Positions 60,426 through 64,000 of a DNA stretch of 64,000 nt are shown one piece after another (position 1 is the stretch's first letter; every line of letters begins with the position of its first letter). Position numbers and translations under genes: made by a program. The DNA lies in the NCBI GenBank assembly GCA_047612485.1, contig JBLGAT010000001.1:62001-126000 (forward strand), read 5' to 3'. This DNA comes from Sediminicola sp047612485. Lineage in GTDB: Bacteria > Bacteroidota > Bacteroidia > Flavobacteriales > Flavobacteriaceae. The notes under the pieces were generated by a model. The model was not told where the DNA came from. It searched no databases and worked only from the letters and a program-made list of their open reading frames with translations.

Positions 60426-61259
60426 CTATTTGTTAGAGGCCATAAGTGCAAAGAATTTATCTATGTTCGGTAAGATCACAATACGGGTTCTTCTGTTTTT
60501 GGCCCTATCTTCCTTTGAATCATTGGAAACCAACGGCTGATAGCTACTTCTACCTGATGCAATCAACTTTTCAGGTGCAACGTTGTAATCGTTTTGTAAT
60601 TTTCTTACAACCGAGGTGGCGCGCATTACACTCAAATCCCAATTATCCTCCAGCTTAGGCGTGTTGATGGTTCTGGCATCGGTATGTCCTTCTACCATAA
60701 CTTCAATACTAGGCTCAGAATTTATGATGTTCGCCAATTTTTGCAAAATATCATTTGCTTTAGAACTTACATTATAACTTGCTGTGTTGAACAACAATTT
60801 GTCAGAAATAGAAATCATGACCACAGTCTCGTTGATATCTATAGCGATATCCTCATCCTCGTTCAAAGTACTTGCATCCAAAGATTTTTGAAGGTTGTAG
60901 GACAACGCCAAATTCATGGAATCCTTAAGTGTCTTGGCCTCGCTTAATTTTCCAGGTGCAACATTTTTCAATGTTTCACGCATTTGTTTTTTAACATCAT
61001 TGGAAATAACGGCAACACCTTCAACAGAAACGAATTGGGCATCGTTTACTTCTGTCAATTCATTGATCTTGGAATTGTAATCCGCAACCCTTGCCTCAAT
61101 TTTGGCAAATTTAGCCTCAAGTTCTTCCTTTTCTACGGCTGTTTTAGTCAACTGACTTTTTGTTTGTCCGTGTTCCAGCTCCAATTGTACATATTTCTTT
61201 TTTGAAACACAAGAAGCAAGTAGGACTACTGCTAATAAACTTAATGATATTTTTTTCAT
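60426..61259 (-). CDS. OmpA-family peptidoglycan-binding lipoprotein
   Basis: A 277-residue lipoprotein. The signal ends L-L-A-S-C (lipobox). A long coiled coil (~24-75) is followed by an OmpA C-terminal domain (~155-265) with the peptidoglycan-binding G-H-T-D-A-R and N-R-R-T-R-I motifs (the D and R that bind diaminopimelate). It links the outer membrane to the wall, like Pal. The extended coiled coil is common in Bacteroidota. Its gene is convergent with the trehalase and shares its terminator. Confidence 0.92.
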   Translation of the reverse strand: MKKISLSLLAVVLLASCVSKKKYVQLELEHGQTKSQLTKTAVEKEELEAKFAKIEARVADYNSKINELTEVNDAQFVSVEGVAVISNDVKKQMRETLKNVAPGKLSEAKTLKDSMNLALSYNLQKSLDASTLNEDEDIAIDINETVVMISISDKLLFNTASYNVSSKANDILQKLANIINSEPSIEVMVEGHTDARTINTPKLEDNWDLSVMRATSVVRKLQNDYNVAPEKLIASGRSSYQPLVSNDSKEDRAKNRRTRIVILPNIDKFFALMASNK

Positions 61260-61440
61260 GATAAATATTTAATGTTCTGCTATTAGATACGGACGGAATG
61301 GAGGATTAGATTTTTTAATGTTTATTTTTACACACTCAATTTAAAGCCTGCACTGATTAAAATGGCTATTTATAAATTCCAATATTCATTACAAATAACT
61401 TATAACGAAGTGTTTAACACCTAGAGACTGAAGACTCTTT

Positions 61441-62709
61441 ATGAATAAGAACGACCCATATGCCGCCTTGCGATTTAAGGAATTTAATATTTTTTTATCA
61501 GTGCGTTTTGCAATGGTCTTTGCTTGGTCTATGCAATTTGTGGTCATAGAATGGGAAGTTTACAGCCTTACAAAAGACCCATTATCCTTGGGGATAATTG
61601 GATTGATGGAAGTAATTCCCGCAGTGGGAATGGCCTTGTTTGCCGGTCATATTGTAGACCAATCCGAAAAAAGAGACCTTCTTATAAAGTGTCTCCTCGG
61701 GTTTTCAGTGATAAGCTTTGGACTGTTTCTATTGACTTGGCCAAGAATTGTGGGCGAGTGGTCTACCGACCTCATTCTGTACTCTATTTACTTTTTGGTG
61801 TTCTTGGGCGGATTTGTAAGAGCCTTCATGGGCCCAACTGTTTTCTCGCTCTTTTCTTTGGTGGTCCCCAAAAAAATATATCCGAATGCAGCTACATGGA
61901 GTAGTTCGGTCTGGCAAATGGCCTCCGTATTAGGGCCAGCATTGGCCGGATTTTCCATAGTATGGATAGGTGTCCATTGGTCCATGTGCCTCATTGTAGC
62001 CTTTTCTGCCCTCGCTTTGCTTTTTCTTTTTCAAATACCACGTAAACCCATTTTAAATCCGAAGATAGGTGAATCTGTTATGACCAGTCTAAAAGAGGGC
62101 GTTACCTATGTTTTGAAGACCAAGGCTATTTTTGGTGCTATTACGTTGGATATGATTGCTGTGCTATTCGGAGGGGCCATTGCACTATTGCCCATTTATG
62201 CACAGGACATTTTAAAAGTAGGGCCGGAGGGATTCGGGGTCTTGCGGGCGGCACCAGCAGTTGGAGCTTTTATAGTTATGTTCGGTTCGGCGTATTTCCC
62301 TTTGCATAGAAAGGCGGGGATGAAATTATTGCTGGCTGTATTTGGATTTGGAATATGTATCATCATTTTTGGCTTGTCCCAAACGTTTTGGATATCTGTC
62401 CTGGCCCTTTTCTTTAGTGGGGTTACAGATGGTATTTCCATGATTATCAGACAGACCATCTTGCAATTAAAAACCCCTGATCATATGCGTGGCCGTGTGT
62501 CATCCGTAAATTCAATGTTCGTGGGCTCTTCCAACGAACTGGGGGCTTTTGAGAGCGGTCTTACTGCTAAACTGATGGGTACGGTTACCGCTGTGGTCTT
62601 TGGCGGCACCATGACCCTGTTGACCGTTCTCGGGTTTGGAGTTTTTTCACCAACCTTCAGAAAATTGGATCTAAAGGATGATTTGGATAAGCACGAATCA
62701 GAGGAATAA
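61441..62709 (+). CDS. MFS transporter, multidrug/enterobactin-exporter-like
   Basis: A 422-residue membrane protein with about 12 helices. The first cytoplasmic loop has D-Q-S-E-K-R-D-L-L (motif A variant), and the opening R-F-x-x-x-F-A-W-S and mid-protein S-S-V-W-Q-M-A-S-V-L-G-P-A-L-A-G fit the EntS-like MFS_3 group of exporters. The final ~20 residues are charged and cytoplasmic. Substrate unknown. The upstream region holds no consensus promoter, and 306 bp without a gene follow. Confidence 0.88.
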   Translation: MNKNDPYAALRFKEFNIFLSVRFAMVFAWSMQFVVIEWEVYSLTKDPLSLGIIGLMEVIPAVGMALFAGHIVDQSEKRDLLIKCLLGFSVISFGLFLLTWPRIVGEWSTDLILYSIYFLVFLGGFVRAFMGPTVFSLFSLVVPKKIYPNAATWSSSVWQMASVLGPALAGFSIVWIGVHWSMCLIVAFSALALLFLFQIPRKPILNPKIGESVMTSLKEGVTYVLKTKAIFGAITLDMIAVLFGGAIALLPIYAQDILKVGPEGFGVLRAAPAVGAFIVMFGSAYFPLHRKAGMKLLLAVFGFGICIIIFGLSQTFWISVLALFFSGVTDGISMIIRQTILQLKTPDHMRGRVSSVNSMFVGSSNELGAFESGLTAKLMGTVTAVVFGGTMTLLTVLGFGVFSPTFRKLDLKDDLDKHESEE

Positions 62710-63015
62710 GTTATATTGATTAAATAAAATCATTAGAAAAAAATCAAGATTTTTTAACGAAATCATCGGGATATCCGAACCAATTGTCCAAAGAGTTTTA
62801 TAATATCAAAATGTAGTGCTATCTTTGTAGCTGTTTATATGTACAATAAGTAACATTTATTGTGTTTCTTCGATTAAAACCACTGAATTGGGTAGTCGGT
62901 ATATCAATTTCATCAATTGTTATTTTCCAAGGATTCTTTTAGTATTTTCTCATGAAAAGTTGTACATTAAAGACAGAATAGTTTTATTAACAAGTTAAAT
63001 TAACAGTAAAAACGA
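62710..63015 (+). promoter_or_regulatory. Long leader region of the cold-shock-domain gene
   Basis: This 306-bp gap contains a -7 octamer TATCTTTG at 62820-62827, without a -33 TTG at consensus spacing. If active, it gives an AT-rich untranslated leader of about 180 bases. Long 5' leaders are a known trait of cold-shock genes, where they act as thermosensors. I found no other gene here. Confidence 0.45.
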
Positions 63016-63468
63016 ATGGCGAGAGCACAGGAAACATTTAATAAAAAAGAAAAAGAGAAAAAGCGTTTGAAAAAACGTGAGGAAAAAATGAAGAAGAAAG
63101 AGGCCCGTAAGGCAAGTTCGAAAGGCGGTGAGTTTGAGAACATGATTGCTTATGTGGACGAAAACGGACATCTTACAGATACCCCGCCAGATCCTTCCAA
63201 AAAGGTAAAGGTCGATGCGGATAGTATCGTCATTGGGATTCCAAGGAAAGAAGATTACGAAGAAGAGGAAGTAGTGGACAAAACTGGTAAGGTATCCTAT
63301 TTTGATACATCAAAAGGCTTTGGATTCATTATAGACAGTATGTCTCAAGAAAAATATTTTGTCCATGTCAGTGGCCTGATTGACGAAGTTTTTGAGAACG
63401 ACAAAGTGACCTTTGAATTGGAAAAGGGGCTTAAAGGAATGAATGCCGTTCGTGTTAAGAAGATCTAG
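63016..63468 (+). CDS. Cold-shock-domain protein with basic N-terminus
   Basis: A 150-residue protein. Residues 1-45 are extremely Lys/Glu-rich (K-E-K-E-K-K-R-L-K-K-R-E-E-K), a basic, probably unstructured segment. A linker follows, then a C-terminal cold-shock domain (~88-150) with RNP1 G-F-G-F-I and RNP2-like Y-F-V-H-V-S. The usual V-K-W-F-N start of the domain reads V-S-Y-F-D. It binds single-stranded RNA. The basic tail could add RNA affinity, as in Bacteroidota Csp-like proteins with extensions. Confidence 0.9.
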   Translation: MARAQETFNKKEKEKKRLKKREEKMKKKEARKASSKGGEFENMIAYVDENGHLTDTPPDPSKKVKVDADSIVIGIPRKEDYEEEEVVDKTGKVSYFDTSKGFGFIIDSMSQEKYFVHVSGLIDEVFENDKVTFELEKGLKGMNAVRVKKI

Positions 63469-63498
63469 TCTCCAATATCAATTTTATATATTTTAGAA

Positions 63499-63526
63499 AG
63501 TACTTGGAGACGGCCTTCCAAGTACT
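63499..63526 (+). other. Stem-loop after the cold-shock gene
   Basis: AGTACTTGGA (63499-63508) is perfectly complementary to TCCAAGTACT (63517-63526), a 10-bp stem with an 8-base loop. No T-run follows, so it is not a classical terminator; it may stabilise the 3' end. Confidence 0.6.
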
Positions 63527-63677
63527 GAACTAAAATGGTCATTTACTACGTTTTTATTTTCAAATAAATAACCTAGCAATTTTTTGTATACGTTAAATTT
63601 CCCATAAATAACTTTATGGGGCATTGTGATCCTTGGTTTATTTATACTTTCATACAATATTTTGAAATCCAAAAAAA

Positions 63678-64000
63678 ATGCCCATGCGCTTTAAACCAAG
63701 GCTGCTCATCTTCGATGTAAATGAAACTCTTTTGGATTTAAAACCTATGAAAGTGGCCATTAACCATGCTTTGGCCAATGAACTCGCTTTTGATATCTGG
63801 TTTTCTTCACTACTGCATTACTCTTTGGTGGAATCCGTAAGCGGCAAATACCAAGAATTTGGAAAAATAGGTGCTGCGACCCTCAAAATGACGGCCGAAA
63901 AATTTGACAAACAAATTTCCGATAGTAAAATAAAGGATGTTCTTGGCTTGATTAAAAAATTACCCCCACACCCAGATGTTGTGCAAGGTCTCACACTCTT
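63678..64000 (+). CDS. Haloacid dehalogenase type II-like HAD hydrolase (partial)
   Basis: An N-terminal piece of 107 residues, cut by the window end. The nucleophile motif is F-D-V-N-E-T-L-L-D, where the Asp is the L-2-haloacid dehalogenase nucleophile, followed by a cap region with W-F-S-S-L-L. The pattern D-V-N-E/G-T-L belongs to the type II dehalogenase group rather than phosphatases. The ATG could be 63678 or 63684. Whether it removes halogens cannot be shown; many members are of uncertain specificity. Confidence 0.85.
   Translation, partial: MPMRFKPRLLIFDVNETLLDLKPMKVAINHALANELAFDIWFSSLLHYSLVESVSGKYQEFGKIGAATLKMTAEKFDKQISDSKIKDVLGLIKKLPPHPDVVQGLTL

Noticed and set aside
1..64000. CRISPR array, tRNA/rRNA genes, insertion sequences, prophage
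   Set aside because: I looked for regularly spaced repeats, CCA-ended cloverleaf patterns, transposase motifs and phage structural genes and saw none; a tool search could still find a weak one.

Overview
This 64-kb window looks like a chromosomal segment of a marine-type member of the Flavobacteriaceae (Bacteroidota). The signs are: an AT-rich genome; a 287-residue RpoD-type sigma factor without a long region 1; promoter elements of the Bacteroidota form TTG-N17-23-TAnnTTTG (seen at 10147, 29417, 38671 and 58711); few Shine-Dalgarno sequences and several TTG/GTG starts; a hisC-hisB(bifunctional)-hisH-hisA-hisF-hisIE operon; and many Bacteroidota lipoproteins and DUF families (DUF1853, DUF6155, DUF2461, DUF2007). 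I cannot name the species from sequence alone. No rRNA, tRNA, insertion sequence, prophage or CRISPR array was seen.

Layout. 1-5.8 kb: the distal histidine operon (end of hisD, then hisC, hisB, hisH, a GNAT acetyltransferase, hisA, hisF, hisIE). 5.8-13.5 kb: a DUF1853 protein, a VWA/AAA+ pair, a membrane protein, TruA, CorA, Dps and a secreted protein, then a decayed DUF1328 gene. 13.7-22.5 kb: cysE-cysM, DUF2461, a large secreted BNR-repeat protein, a secreted LolA-like protein, a thioesterase and an M19 dipeptidase. 22.6-28.4 kb: a hybrid histidine kinase, a single-domain response regulator, a membrane-anchored HEAT protein and a truncated family-2 glycosyltransferase. The last appears fused by deletion to the tail of an outer-membrane barrel. 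Two tiny related ORFs follow. 28.4-35.8 kb: rpoD, DUF6155, a 2-hydroxyacid dehydrogenase, a helicase, a glycosyltransferase, menB, then a degenerate DEAD-box-like protein and a DUF2007 protein bracketed by two diverged direct repeats. 36-43.7 kb: an SRPBCC protein, a BLUF blue-light sensor, a class C serine hydrolase, pirin, a cell-wall cluster (3D domain, amidase, M14 peptidase), a small membrane protein and a VWA lipoprotein. 43.9-54.3 kb: a two-subunit molybdenum hydroxylase with its cofactor genes (moaD, moaA, mobA, moeB, moeA, xdhC, mocA), a TauE-type permease and a secreted amidohydrolase. 54.7-64 kb: an ECF sigma factor with a 4-TM partner, a GH63-like glucosidase, a lipoprotein trehalase, an OmpA lipoprotein, an MFS exporter, a cold-shock-domain protein and the start of a HAD dehalogenase.

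How it fits together. The histidine genes form one pathway operon. The molybdenum cluster encodes both the apoenzyme and most cofactor assembly and insertion steps, but moaC and moaE are not here. The kinase/HEAT/glycosyltransferase locus looks like an exopolysaccharide control system that has lost its synthase. The least explained items are the paired 32/33-residue ORFs at 28107-28339, the direct repeats at 34725 and 35844 (possibly a structured RNA), and the glycosyltransferase-barrel chimera.
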